DNA of 21,138 nt from Anaerozeibacter quisquiliarum. Its GTDB lineage: Bacteria; Bacillota; Clostridia; Christensenellales; Aristaeellaceae. How positions within the stretch are numbered: the stretch's first letter is position 1; each line of letters begins with the position of its first letter. A model generated the notes under the pieces. The model was given only the letters and a program-made list of their open reading frames with translations. It did not search any database and was not told the DNA's origin. The stretch lies in the NCBI GenBank assembly GCA_051162045.1, contig JBISDI010000053.1. One strand, given 5' to 3'. Position numbers and translations under genes: made by a program. Shown in pieces: positions 12,395-19,911 of the stretch.

Positions 12395-13630
12395 ATGAAG
12401 AAGGTCATCGTCCTCACCCTGGCACTGCTGATTGCGTTCGCCTCGACCGCTTTCGCAGCCCCGCAAACCATCGACCTCGATACCATGACGGTTAGCGAAT
12501 TGGCGGCACTGAAAGATCTGATCGATACCGCCATCTGGAATGCCGCCGACTGGGAGGAGGTCACCGTGCCGCAGGGAATTTGGGAGATCGGCAAAGAAAT
12601 CCCGGCCGGTCACTGGACGATTTCTGCCTCAGATGGTGCGTATGTGAGTGTGCAATGGGGTAAAGCTCTCAATGAATCAAAGACCGGCATCGACTGGGGC
12701 AAATCGTTGGACTATAAGAGCATTATGAGCGCAAGCGCGTATGGTTTTGACGCCAACACACAGCAAACCAGCATTGATTGGGATTTGGCCGATGGCACCT
12801 TTTTGCACATTGATGGTGGGAAGGTTGTTTTTACTCCTTATCAAGGGAAGCCTGCATTCTCGTTCTCGGGCGCGAAAGAAAAGACAGGCGCAGCGACAGA
12901 TGACCCAACGCCTACCCCCTCAGCAGCAGACCAAGAAGATGCGATTACCGAACTTGAGCCTACACCCACACCGATCCCCGTGCCCGCGCCGACACCAGAG
13001 CCGGCCCCGACGCCCACACGGAAAATAACTGTCGGGCCTTCGCAAACGCCACCCGCCAGCCGTATTCAATATTATACGTTAGACAAGGGCAGCAAAGGCG
13101 ACAAGATTGTAGCGCTACAAAAACGCTTGATCGAATTGAAGTATTTGTCCGGTAACGCAGACGGCGACTACGGATCAAAGACAGCGCAGGCCGTCACCGA
13201 TTACCAGAAGGCCGAGAAGATGTCGCCTACTGGCATTGCCGACCCCGCGATGCAGGCGCGCCTGTTCAGCGACGACGCAAAGGAAAACCCGAATCCCCCA
13301 TTCGACCCGTCGATCTATGAAAAGCTCAACTACAAGGCCGTCGCGCGCGACCCCGATGCCTTCAAATACAACCTGGTCTCCTTCTCAGGGAAGGTAATTC
13401 AGGTAATAGAAGGAGGTGATGGCGGTACGCAATATCGCATCGCTACGAAGGGTTCATATGACGATGTCGTGCTCGTCTCATACTTCCGACCCGAAGGCTC
13501 CTCACGGATACTTGATGATGATCGCGTCGCCGTGTATGGCGTGTGCCTTGGCGTAATCTCCTACGAAAGCACGATGGGTGGCACCATTACAATTCCTGCG
13601 GCCATGGCCACGAGAATTGAGTTGAAGTAA
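12395..13630 (+). CDS. Secreted peptidoglycan-binding cargo protein
   Basis: A 411-residue exported protein. Signal peptide MKKVIVLTLALLIAFASTAFA, cleaved near residue 21. The N-terminal domain (about 50-160) has GIWEIGKEIPAGHWTI, a motif of extracellular beta domains (VGxDIPAGxYT). Pro/Thr/Glu-rich linker 165-222 (PTPTP repeats). Peptidoglycan-binding PGB_1 domain about 227-292: KGSKGDKIVALQKRLIELKY ... GDYGSKTAQAVTDYQK. C-terminal domain about 320-411 resembles an OB-fold tRNA_anti-like domain (VSFSGKVIQV ... YGVCLGVISYESTMGG). Encoded between the lysogeny genes and integrase with its own promoter, it looks like a lysogenic-conversion gene acting at the cell wall of the lysogen. Role not known. 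ATG 12395 follows GGGAGGG. Confidence 0.8.
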   Translation: MKKVIVLTLALLIAFASTAFAAPQTIDLDTMTVSELAALKDLIDTAIWNAADWEEVTVPQGIWEIGKEIPAGHWTISASDGAYVSVQWGKALNESKTGIDWGKSLDYKSIMSASAYGFDANTQQTSIDWDLADGTFLHIDGGKVVFTPYQGKPAFSFSGAKEKTGAATDDPTPTPSAADQEDAITELEPTPTPIPVPAPTPEPAPTPTRKITVGPSQTPPASRIQYYTLDKGSKGDKIVALQKRLIELKYLSGNADGDYGSKTAQAVTDYQKAEKMSPTGIADPAMQARLFSDDAKENPNPPFDPSIYEKLNYKAVARDPDAFKYNLVSFSGKVIQVIEGGDGGTQYRIATKGSYDDVVLVSYFRPEGSSRILDDDRVAVYGVCLGVISYESTMGGTITIPAAMATRIELK

Positions 13631-13753
13631 CAACAAATCCCCCACCGGTGTTCAGACCGGCGAGGGAGATCAGCAACCACCACGACCAGCGACGACCGGG
13701 CATTGCTATACATATTGTACCAGCAGAGCCCGCATAAAGCAAGGAGGGGCATC
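13631..13753. other. Gap with hairpin before integrase
   Basis: Holds a hairpin CCGGT (13645-13649)/ACCGG (13656-13660), extendable by outer CCC/GGG pairs, with no strong T-run on the plus strand; it may end the cargo transcript weakly or act on the minus strand. I see no clear integrase promoter; TATACA near 13708 is a weak candidate -10. Confidence 0.4.
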
Positions 13754-14959
13754 ATGGCAACCAAGCAAAAATCCGGCCTGTACCGCAGCAAAGTCAAGAT
13801 CGGCGTGAACGCCGACGGCAAGGACATGGTCAAGTACATCAGCGGCAAGACCAAGCGCGAACTTGAGGACGCCCGGCGCGTGGTGGAGGCGTTCTACATC
13901 GCCGGGACCGGCCTGCGCGACGATAGGCTGTTTGGCGAGTACGCCGTGGAGTGGTACAAGAATATCCGGGAGCCGGATTTGTCCCCATCCTCGCGGTCCA
14001 GCTACCGAAGCATAATGAACAAGCATGTTCTGCCCTTCTTCGGCGAGCGGAACCTGCGCTCGATCACGGCCAGCGAACTCCAGAAATGGTATAACGGCTT
14101 CGCGGGCAAGTCCGACACCACCATCGCCCTTGCAGGCACTGTCGTGCGCGGTGTCTTTACGGCGGCGCTGGCCGATCGGATTATACCATCCAACCCGGCC
14201 GGCGGTTTGAAAAACCCGAAGCCGGGGAAGGTTCAGGAGCGGCGAAGCTTGACGCCCAAAGAGACCGAGAAGGCGCTCCACTTGATCGCTACGCACGAAT
14301 GGGGCGCATACCTGGCCTGCATGTACTACTTGGGCGTCCGCCCAGGCGAAGCTCGCGGACTGATGTGGGGCGATTTCGATTGGGACAGAGACCTTGTCCA
14401 CATCCAGCGAGATACGGACTACACCACCAAGGCGGCCCCGCTGGGCGAGCTAAAGACCGACGCCGCCGACAGGGAGGTGCCTGTGCCGGCAGAACTAAGG
14501 GCCATCCTCTGGCCCCGCCGCGGGCATCCTGCGGCGCTGCTGTTCCATGGGCAGCAGTCGAACAAGCCGCTGTCAAAGGCCAGCGCCGAGCGCATCTGGC
14601 TTGAGATGCTGGAATCTGTAGGCCTGACCGTCCCGAAGGAAGAACCTAAAGAAGGGGAAGGTTGGAAGCACCCAGACATCCGCTCACGCCTCAAGCCGAT
14701 CATCACGCCCCACTATCTGCGGCACAACTACATCACCATGTGCTGGGAGGCAGGGCTCGATCCGCTCGTCACCATGCGGATCGTAGGGCACACGGATTAC
14801 CGCACGACCGCCAACATTTACACGCATCTGAACGAGTTACATCTGCAAAATGCCCGCACGGAGATCGAGTCGGTGTTCGCGGCCAAGAAAAACGCGCGTG
14901 CCACCCGAAAAAAAAGTTGCATAAAAGTTGCACAAGCCCGCGGCCACTCCGACGACTGA
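13754..14959 (+). CDS. int: Tyrosine recombinase (prophage integrase)
   Basis: A 401-residue phage integrase. N-terminal arm-binding domain (residues 1-55, YRSKVKIGVNADGK...), SAM-like core-binding domain about 60-150 (WYKNIREPDLSPSSRSSYRS), catalytic domain about 165-375. Catalytic residues visible: Arg196 in YLGVRPGEARGL, Lys234 in ELKTDAADR, His320-x-x-Arg323 in HYLRH, His346 in VGHTD and Tyr356 in NIYTH. Catalyses site-specific integration at the tRNA-Met gene 43 bp downstream. All key residues look intact. The ATG at 13754 follows AAGGAGGG; an in-frame upstream start at 13703 has no ribosome site. It ends in a basic, Lys-rich tail. Confidence 0.95.
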   Translation: MATKQKSGLYRSKVKIGVNADGKDMVKYISGKTKRELEDARRVVEAFYIAGTGLRDDRLFGEYAVEWYKNIREPDLSPSSRSSYRSIMNKHVLPFFGERNLRSITASELQKWYNGFAGKSDTTIALAGTVVRGVFTAALADRIIPSNPAGGLKNPKPGKVQERRSLTPKETEKALHLIATHEWGAYLACMYYLGVRPGEARGLMWGDFDWDRDLVHIQRDTDYTTKAAPLGELKTDAADREVPVPAELRAILWPRRGHPAALLFHGQQSNKPLSKASAERIWLEMLESVGLTVPKEEPKEGEGWKHPDIRSRLKPIITPHYLRHNYITMCWEAGLDPLVTMRIVGHTDYRTTANIYTHLNELHLQNARTEIESVFAAKKNARATRKKSCIKVAQARGHSDD

Positions 14960-14969
14960 AAAAGCAAGG

Positions 14970-14996
14970 CCCCCGAAACCTCAATGATTTCGGGGG
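14970..14996. terminator. Bidirectional hairpin terminator
   Basis: CCCCCGAAA (14970-14978), 9-nt loop, TTTCGGGGG (14988-14996). Followed by TTT on the plus strand (end of int) and by CCTTGCTTTTT on the minus strand, where it would terminate the tRNA transcript in place of the chromosome's original signal. Confidence 0.75.
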
Positions 14997-15002
14997 TTTC
15001 CG

Positions 15003-15050
15003 TGGTAGCGGCGACCTGATTCGAACAGGTGACACTCCGGGTATGAACCG
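15003..15050 (-). other. Probable att site in the 3' half of tRNA-Met
   Basis: The 3' end of tRNA-Met faces the integrase at 43 bp, the classic arrangement for tyrosine integrases whose phage sequence restores the tRNA 3' half. The exact core is not visible because the other att copy is outside the window. Right of it the genes are host-like. Confidence 0.6.
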
Positions 15051-15079
15051 AATGCTCTGGCCAACTGAGCTACGCCGCC
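15003..15079 (-). tRNA. tRNA-Met (CAT), elongator
   Basis: A 77-nt cloverleaf with encoded CCA (15005-15003 on the minus strand). Acceptor GGCGGCG pairs with CGCCGCT, leaving G1-U72 wobble; D arm GCTC/GAGC; anticodon loop TTCATAC with anticodon CAT; T arm ACCTG-TTCGAAT-CAGGT. The anticodon stem (TTCGG/CCGGA) lacks the three G-C pairs of an initiator, so this is the elongator, though a CAT anticodon later modified to read AUA (tRNA-Ile2) cannot be ruled out. The acceptor end faces the integrase. Confidence 0.93.
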
Positions 15080-15116
15080 ATAGAATGCCAACCTGGGCGA
15101 GCCCAAATTGGCATAA

Positions 15117-15193
<77 letters not shown>

Positions 15194-15205
15194 ACAACAG
15201 AGACT

Positions 15206-15234
15206 AGTATATCATGGGGTTGGGGAGATGTCAA
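15206..15234 (-). promoter_or_regulatory. tRNA operon promoter
   Basis: Minus strand TTGACA (15234-15229), 17-bp spacer, TATACT (15211-15206), 13 bases before the tRNA-fMet 5' end. A strong stable-RNA promoter. Confidence 0.85.
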
Positions 15235-15348
15235 GCGTTTTGGGAGAAAGTTTTTTCATCAAATTTCATGGCCAAATTCCTGCAATAACCGCCGCAGGCG
15301 CTCCCCGCCCATCCATTTCCGCATCGCGCTCGGCACATAACTCCCCTA

Positions 15349-15366
15349 CCCCCGCGCCTGCGGGGG
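15349..15366 (-). terminator. GC hairpin after the ABC permease gene
   Basis: CCCCCGC (15349-15355), GCCT loop, GCGGGGG (15360-15366), 19 bases after the permease stop. No T-run follows on the minus strand, so it is an atypical terminator or an RNA 3'-end stabiliser. I see no gene in the rest of 15235-15384. Confidence 0.4.
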
Positions 15367-15384
15367 CATCCCTCCAATGTGTAC

Positions 15385-15981
15385 CTATAACGCCCGTCGC
15401 TTATACAGCCAAATCGATACCAACGCGGACACCCCATCCAACGCCAGCGCGCCCAACGGCAGCCAGCCGGCTTGCAGGTTCACCGCCGCGCCAATGCCCG
15501 GCATCGCTTTGAACGCGAATAACCCGCCCGTCATGATCGCTACACCCGCAAAGTACGCCAACCGTCCCTTCTCGACGCCCAACCAGTGCATGAACGGCAT
15601 CATCAGCGCTCCGAAGCACAGCCCAGCCGCGCCGGCGCCCAGTACTTCCGACATATCCAGCGCGTAGGCGCCGAACGCATGGCGCGCGGCCGCCCCAATC
15701 AGTATCAAGGCGACGGCGGCGGCTACGCAGATCAACCCCAGCGCATACCGGCTGAGCACGATCGTCGCGCGGCCATAGGGCAAGGCCGCCGCCGTACGCT
15801 CCCAGCGGGCGCGCTCGTCGTAGGCCATCGCGGTGATCGGCAACGCCGCGGCGAAGACGACCGGGAGAAAACTCTGCGTATTGCCCTCGCCCGGCATCAG
15901 CGCAAACACGGCGATCAGCACGAGCATAAACAAGGACCGCTTCTTCAGCGTATAGAAATCCTTGAGCAAGAGCGCCCTCAC
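15385..15981 (-). CDS. ABC-2-type permease subunit
   Basis: A 198-residue integral membrane protein starting MRALLLKDFYTLKKRSLF, the typical opening of small ABC-2 permeases (LLKDxxxLKK). Six hydrophobic segments at about 17-29, 37-53, 79-98, 111-131, 141-158 and 172-193; YDERARWERTAAALPYGR after the second is the family's conserved cytoplasmic loop (ExxxxWxxxxxxLPxxR). It partners the ATPase encoded just upstream, overlapping by four bases, to export a substrate, often a lantibiotic or cell-envelope toxin in GntR-linked operons. Substrate unknown. Confidence 0.85.
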   Translation of the reverse strand: MRALLLKDFYTLKKRSLFMLVLIAVFALMPGEGNTQSFLPVVFAAALPITAMAYDERARWERTAAALPYGRATIVLSRYALGLICVAAAVALILIGAAARHAFGAYALDMSEVLGAGAAGLCFGALMMPFMHWLGVEKGRLAYFAGVAIMTGGLFAFKAMPGIGAAVNLQAGWLPLGALALDGVSALVSIWLYKRRAL

Positions 15982-16829
15982 AGCACTTCACCCCCCTTCA
16001 CGTAGTACAGCATGATGTCCTCGATCCCCGCGCGCTCAAGCGGCCAGCCGCCGGGCACCAAGTCGCGTTTGACGAGCACCTGTGCGCCGTAGTCCGACAC
16101 GCGCGTACCCACGACGGCGGAGGGGTCGAGGCGCTTGACATCCTCCCGCGCGCATTTGAGCAGCGCATGGCCGTCCAGCAGCGCGTCCTTCTCTTCGCAG
16201 AAGACCAGTCGACCCCGGTGCAGGAAGGCCACATAGTCGCAAATCTTCTCCAGGTCGCTCACGATGTGAGAGCTCATCAAAACCGACCGGCTTTCGTCGC
16301 GCGTGAAGTCGCGCAGGATGTCCAGCACCTCGTCGCGCGCCACCGGGTCCAGCCCGCTGGTCGCTTCGTCCAAGATGAGCAGCCGCGCGTCGTGCGACAG
16401 CGCCACCGCCAGCATCAGCTTCATCTTCATACCGCGCGACAGTTCCTTGAACGCCTTGCGCTCGGGCACGTCAAACCGACCGAGGTATTTTTTGTATTCA
16501 TCGTCCGACCAGCGCTTGAACGTATACCGCATCACCTGCCCGATCTCGCGCGCGGCGAGCCCCTCGGGGAAGCCGGCCTCGTCGAGCACCGCGCCCACGT
16601 CCTGGCGCGCGGCGTCGAACCCGGCCGAACCGCCCTGCACGCCCAGCAGCGACACCCGGCCCTCGTCGGGCCTAACCAGCCCCAGCAGCAGAGCGATCGT
16701 GGTGCTCTTGCCGGCCCCGTTCTCGCCCACCAGCCCCATTACGCAGCCCTCGGGCAGCGCAAGGCTCACATCGTTGAGCGTGAATCCGTCGTAGCGCTTC
16801 GTCAGCTTTTGTATTTCAAGCGCATTCAT
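15978..16829 (-). CDS. ABC transporter ATP-binding protein (YtrB/BcrA-like)
   Basis: A 283-residue ATPase. Walker A GENGAGKST (35-43), signature LSRGMKMKL (130-138), Walker B LLILDEATSGLDP (150-162) and H-loop His188 in SSHIVSD are all present. The signature variant LSRGMKMK is typical of GntR-linked YtrB/EcsA-type ATPases. The C-terminal 70 residues form an accessory domain. It energises the permease encoded next. The gene overlaps the regulator upstream and permease downstream by four bases each, so three proteins come from one transcript. Confidence 0.92.
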   Translation of the reverse strand: MNALEIQKLTKRYDGFTLNDVSLALPEGCVMGLVGENGAGKSTTIALLLGLVRPDEGRVSLLGVQGGSAGFDAARQDVGAVLDEAGFPEGLAAREIGQVMRYTFKRWSDDEYKKYLGRFDVPERKAFKELSRGMKMKLMLAVALSHDARLLILDEATSGLDPVARDEVLDILRDFTRDESRSVLMSSHIVSDLEKICDYVAFLHRGRLVFCEEKDALLDGHALLKCAREDVKRLDPSAVVGTRVSDYGAQVLVKRDLVPGGWPLERAGIEDIMLYYVKGGEVL

Positions 16830-17206
16830 ACCAGTCCCTCCTCGTCCAACACCTCGAGCATCCGACCGAGGTCGCTTTTAGAAAGGCCGCATGCTGCGGC
16901 CAGCCGCCAAGCCTCACACAAATGTTCCTCGATTTGCCGCAAATGCTCCTCACGCATCAGCTCCGCGTCGCGTTCGGCCACGTAACTGCCACGCCCCGGC
17001 GCGGTTTCGATGTAGCCTTCGCGCGTCAACTCGTCGTATGCGCGCTTGGTGGTAATCACGCTGATGCGCAGGTCCTTCGCCAGTGCGCGGATCGACGGCA
17101 GCATCTCCCCCGGCGCAAGCCGCCCGGAAGCGATCTGCCCCTTGATTTGCGCCATGATCTGCTCGTATATCGGCTGCCCACCCGCGTTGCGGATCACGAT
17201 GTCCAC
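16826..17206 (-). CDS. GntR-family regulator, YtrA type
   Basis: A 126-residue repressor with a GntR winged helix-turn-helix over residues 10-78: QPIYEQIMAQIKGQIASG, LAPGEMLPSIRALAKDL, recognition helix VITTKRAYDELTREG, wing YIETAPGRGSYVA. The short helical C-terminus (no large effector domain) places it in the YtrA subfamily, which autoregulates ABC transporter operons and responds to cell-envelope antibiotics. The start is GTG at 17206; the nearby ATG at 17211 opens a six-codon frame only. It overlaps the ATPase gene by four bases. Confidence 0.9.
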   Translation of the reverse strand: MDIVIRNAGGQPIYEQIMAQIKGQIASGRLAPGEMLPSIRALAKDLRISVITTKRAYDELTREGYIETAPGRGSYVAERDAELMREEHLRQIEEHLCEAWRLAAACGLSKSDLGRMLEVLDEEGLV

Positions 17207-17241
17207 CGCATCCCGCCTCTCTGAGTCTTCCGTTCATACAC

Positions 17242-17270
17242 AGTATATACACTATGATCGGAGCTGTCAA
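17242..17270 (-). promoter_or_regulatory. Promoter/operator of the GntR-ABC operon
   Basis: Minus strand TTGACA (17270-17265), 17-bp spacer, TATACT (17247-17242). The core overlaps an AT-rich dyad around GTATATAC (17243-17250) within AGTGTATATACTGTG, of the kind YtrA regulators bind, so autoregulation is likely. Confidence 0.82.
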
Positions 17271-17283
17271 GCGCTTTTTTCGC

Positions 17284-17326
17284 AAACAAAAAGCGACGAC
17301 CTTCGGCCGCGCGGCCGGAGGTCGTC
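17284..17326 (-). terminator. Rho-independent terminator of nagB
   Basis: GACGACCT-CGGCC arms (17295-17308 with 17313-17326), 4-nt loop, followed on the minus strand by GCTTTTTGTTT (17293-17283). It is 108 bases after the nagB stop. Confidence 0.85.
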
Positions 17327-17399
17327 ACCATGGTTTCGCTTTGCATGGGCGAGCGCACGAACGGGCAGCCTGCGAAAAACCGGGCAGGCGCCGATGCCT

Positions 17400-17427
17400 G
17401 CGATTCTGTTGACCTCAACAAAATCGC
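17400..17427. repeat. 28-nt palindrome after nagB
   Basis: GCGATT-C-TGTTGA-CC-TCAACA-A-AATCGC: arms of 13 with a single mismatch. It begins six bases after the nagB stop. The half CGATTCTGTTGAC recurs exactly at 18226-18238 over the folC promoter, so it may be a regulator binding site. Confidence 0.55.
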
Positions 17428-17433
17428 AATAAC

Positions 17434-18165
17434 CTACAGCAGACTCGCCGCCTGTTCGTCGAGCAGGAACTGCACGTTGCGGTGCGCCTTGAGGATGGAC
17501 GCCGGCAGCAGCGGCGTGATGTCGCCCTTGACCGCGTCGCGCACGGCCGAGGCCTTGCCCTGGCCGACGGCCAGCAGCAGGATGCGGCGCGCGTTCATGA
17601 TGCCGCCGATCCCCAAGCTGATCGCCCGTCGCGGCACTTCATCGACGCCGGCGAACAGCCGCGCGTTGGCCTCGATCGTCGAGGGCGTCAGCTCGACCAC
17701 ATTGGTCTTGTAGATGAACGAGCGGGGGTTCGGCTCGTTGAAGCCGATGTGGCCGTTGTGGCCGATGCCCAGCAGTTGCAGGTCGATCCCGCCCGCTTCC
17801 TCAATCGCGGCGTCGTAGGCCGCGGCGTTTTTCTCGACGTCGCCGAGGCCGCTGGGCACATGGGTGTTGATCTTGTCGATGTTGATGTGGTCGAACAGCT
17901 CGACGTTCATGAAGTACCGGTAGCTGGCGGAATGATCGGGCGCGAGCCCGACATACTCGTCCAGATTGTAACTGCGCGCCTGGGAAAAGTCGATCAGCCC
18001 CTCGCGATTCAGCTCGATCAGCTGCTGGTAGGTGGGGATGGGCGTGCTCCCCGTAGCCAGCCCCAACACCGCGTTGGGCTTCGCCATGAGCTCCGCGGCA
18101 AAGATCATCGCCGCCGCGCACGCCACCTGCTTGGCGCTGCGGTACACATAAATTTGCATATCCAT
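17434..18165 (-). CDS. nagB: Glucosamine-6-phosphate deaminase
   Basis: Converts glucosamine-6-phosphate to fructose-6-phosphate and ammonia in amino-sugar catabolism, in the cytoplasm. The 243-residue product matches NagB length. Motifs: ATGSTP (37-42) phosphate loop; YNLDEYVGL with the catalytic Asp69 (equivalent to Asp72 of E. coli NagB); LGIGHNGHIGFNEP (132-145) containing His139 and Glu144 of the active site; and late IGGIMNARRILLLAVG. No transporter or nagA is adjacent, so the pathway is scattered. ATG 18165 follows AGGAG at five bases; ATG 18159 is an alternative. Confidence 0.96.
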   Translation of the reverse strand: MDMQIYVYRSAKQVACAAAMIFAAELMAKPNAVLGLATGSTPIPTYQQLIELNREGLIDFSQARSYNLDEYVGLAPDHSASYRYFMNVELFDHINIDKINTHVPSGLGDVEKNAAAYDAAIEEAGGIDLQLLGIGHNGHIGFNEPNPRSFIYKTNVVELTPSTIEANARLFAGVDEVPRRAISLGIGGIMNARRILLLAVGQGKASAVRDAVKGDITPLLPASILKAHRNVQFLLDEQAASLL

Positions 18166-18194
18166 TCAATCTCCTCTCGGATGTCCTCGTACCT

Positions 18195-18222
18195 ATTATA
18201 CCACGAATGCCCTTCTTTTCAA
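18195..18222 (-). promoter_or_regulatory. nagB promoter
   Basis: Minus strand TTGAAA (18222-18217), 16-bp spacer, TATAAT (18200-18195) with extended TGG. Diverges from the folC promoter, the two -35 boxes being 11 bases apart. Confidence 0.8.
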
Positions 18223-18225
18223 CAT

Positions 18226-18262
18226 CGATTCTGTTGACAGCGAAGCTCCGCGCGGCTATCCT
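18226..18262 (+). promoter_or_regulatory. folC promoter
   Basis: TTGACA (18234-18239), 17-bp spacer, TATCCT (18257-18262). The -35 is within CGATTCTGTTGAC (18226-18238), a copy of one arm of the palindrome downstream of nagB. The repeat element begins two bases after the -10. Confidence 0.65.
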
Positions 18263-18263
18263 A

Positions 18264-18484
18264 GGGAAGCGCTGATTAAAGCACGCGTGCGGTGGCGCGT
18301 GGGATTTGATCGGCGGTTACCTGGGGAAGCGCTGATTGATTCGGGCGGCGGCTGGCGAGATGATTCTTCGTCCGGTCGTTTCTGCAAAATGCGCAGGCGC
18401 AGCCGCGCTGCGTCAAGCGTTTTGCAGGAATGCGCGGGCGCAAAGGCGTCCGCCAGATGGCTTCGGAATCAATCAATGCTTACC
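18264..18484. mobile_element. MITE-like hairpin element and a truncated copy
   Basis: 18324-18484 is one long imperfect hairpin centred at 18404: ends GGGAAGCGCTGATTGATTC (18324-18342) and, inverted, 18466-18484, 16 of 19 matching; inner arms CTGCAAAA (18382-18389)/TTTTGCAG (18420-18427); centre GCGCAGC (18397-18403)/GCTGCGT (18407-18413). No transposase is encoded. A second left end, GGGAAGCGCTGATT (18264-18277), 60 bases upstream, looks like a truncated copy. The element fills the folC leader (18264-18513), so the 161-nt structure would be transcribed ahead of folC. Confidence 0.65.
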
Positions 18485-18513
18485 TGGACAGGAAAATGTG
18501 GCGGAGGCGGATT

Positions 18514-19839
18514 ATGTCGGACGGAAAAGTGCAGGCGCTGATCGAGTGGATGTATGCTCAGCGAACGCTTGGGGAAAAGGCGGGGCTTGACAACATGCGC
18601 GCGCTGTGCGCGGCGCTTGGCCACCCCGAGCGCGCGCTGCGCGCGGTGCATGTGGCCGGCACCAACGGCAAGGGCTCGGTATGCGCCTTCCTCGAGCGCG
18701 CGCTGCGCGAAAACCGACTGAAGACGGGCTTATACACATCGCCTTATTTGATGCGCTACAACGAGCGCGTGCGGCTGTCGGGCCGGCCGATCCCGGACGA
18801 GGCGCTGCTGCGCTCCGGCGAGCGCGTGCGCGCGGCCGCGGGCGCGGTCGCCCGGCATGGGTTCAAACCCACCACATTCGAGCTGGGCACCGCGCTGGCG
18901 TTCTGCGCGTTTGAGGAAGCGGGCGTCGATATCGCCGTGATCGAGACCGGCATCGGCGGCCGGCTCGACCCGACCAATGTAATCGCGCCCGAGGTGTCGG
19001 TGATCGCGACGATCGGCTACGACCACATGGACCTGCTCGGCGATACGCTGGGCGATATCGCACGCGAGAAGGCGGGCATTTTGAAGCCGAGCACGCCCGC
19101 CGCCTTCTATCCCGGAACCCTCGACGCCCGCGCGGCGCTCGACGAGGCCGCGCGTTCGCTCGGGATTCGGGTGGCGCGCTGCGAGGACTACCCGATGGTC
19201 GGCCTCGCACACGATCCCTACGGCTCGCATTTTGACATCGAGCTGCCAGCGCTCGGGCATCTGGATGTGCGCGTCAACCTGCCCGGCGCACACCAGGCCG
19301 AGAACGCGCGGCTGGCGCTCGCGGCGCTTTCGCTGCTGCGCCGGCAGGGCTGGGCGCTCGATCCCCGCGCGATCGAGGCGGGCCTGGAGCGCACCGTGTG
19401 GCCCGGCCGGCTCGAATGGGCCGAACCCGGACTGCTGCTCGACGGCGCGCATAACCCGCAGGGCGCGCGCGCGCTCGCGGGGTACTTGCAATCGTTCTTC
19501 AAGGATCAGCCGATCGTGCTGCTGACCGGCATGATGAAGGACAAGCAGCCGGAAGCCTATGCCGATGTGCTGGCCCCACTCGCAGATCGCGCGGTCGCCA
19601 CCTCGGTCGACTGGCCGCGGGCGATGGACGCCGGGGCGCTGGCCGCGCTGTACCGCGCGCGCGGCGTGCGGGCCGAAAGCTGCCCCGCCGTGGCCGAGGC
19701 GCTCGAGCGCACCCGTAAGCTGGCGGAGACGGAGGGCGGCGTGGCGGTGGTCGCCGGGTCGCTGTACCTGATCGGGGCGGTACGCGGCCTGCTGCGGCCA
19801 AACCGTGGCAATTTCGACGAATATTTCGATTTCGCTTGA
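18514..19839 (+). CDS. folC: Folylpolyglutamate synthase/dihydrofolate synthase
   Basis: Adds glutamate residues to folates (and possibly to dihydropteroate) using ATP. The 441-residue product has the Mur-ligase-like fold: P-loop VAGTNGKGS (47-55), then TSPYLMRYNERVRLSG (75-90), ETGIGGRLDPTNVI and TIGYDHMDLLGDT (Mg and folate-binding loops), and LLDGAHNPQGA in the C-terminal domain. Length is typical of bacterial FolC. The start ATG at 18514 has GGAGG seven bases upstream and gives the normal N-terminus SDGKVQALIEWMYA; the in-frame GTG/ATG starts from 18430 would add residues from the repeat element. Strong G/C at third codon positions, richer than in the prophage. Monocistronic by spacing. 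Confidence 0.96.
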   Translation: MSDGKVQALIEWMYAQRTLGEKAGLDNMRALCAALGHPERALRAVHVAGTNGKGSVCAFLERALRENRLKTGLYTSPYLMRYNERVRLSGRPIPDEALLRSGERVRAAAGAVARHGFKPTTFELGTALAFCAFEEAGVDIAVIETGIGGRLDPTNVIAPEVSVIATIGYDHMDLLGDTLGDIAREKAGILKPSTPAAFYPGTLDARAALDEAARSLGIRVARCEDYPMVGLAHDPYGSHFDIELPALGHLDVRVNLPGAHQAENARLALAALSLLRRQGWALDPRAIEAGLERTVWPGRLEWAEPGLLLDGAHNPQGARALAGYLQSFFKDQPIVLLTGMMKDKQPEAYADVLAPLADRAVATSVDWPRAMDAGALAALYRARGVRAESCPAVAEALERTRKLAETEGGVAVVAGSLYLIGAVRGLLRPNRGNFDEYFDFA

Positions 19840-19864
19840 TTTTGAAACATTTTTGTAATATAAT
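19836..19864 (+). promoter_or_regulatory. Promoter of the SH3b protein gene
   Basis: TTGATT (19836-19841), 17-bp spacer, TATAAT (19859-19864). The -35 overlaps the folC stop codon. Confidence 0.75.
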
Positions 19865-19874
19865 CCCATGCGTG

Positions 19875-19892
19875 GGCTCGGACGGCCGAGCC
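19875..19892 (+). promoter_or_regulatory. 5'-leader hairpin before the SH3b protein
   Basis: GGCTCGG (19875-19881), ACGG loop, CCGAGCC (19886-19892), a perfect 7-bp stem ending three bases before the GGAGGGGGG ribosome site (19896 on). It may stabilise the mRNA or limit ribosome access. Confidence 0.5.
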
Positions 19893-19911
19893 GACGGAGG
19901 GGGGTTTCGAT

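Noticed and set aside
13706..14401. 231-codon minus-strand frame opposite integrase
   Set aside because: Integrase has all catalytic residues and a ribosome site; the opposite frame has no recognisable feature.
15231..15437. Minus-strand frame between the permease and the tRNAs
   Set aside because: Cys/Gly/Arg-rich, overlaps the tRNA promoter and has no clear ribosome site.
16167..16985. 272-codon plus-strand frame opposite the ABC ATPase
   Set aside because: Shadow of the ATPase and GntR genes, which carry full motif sets.
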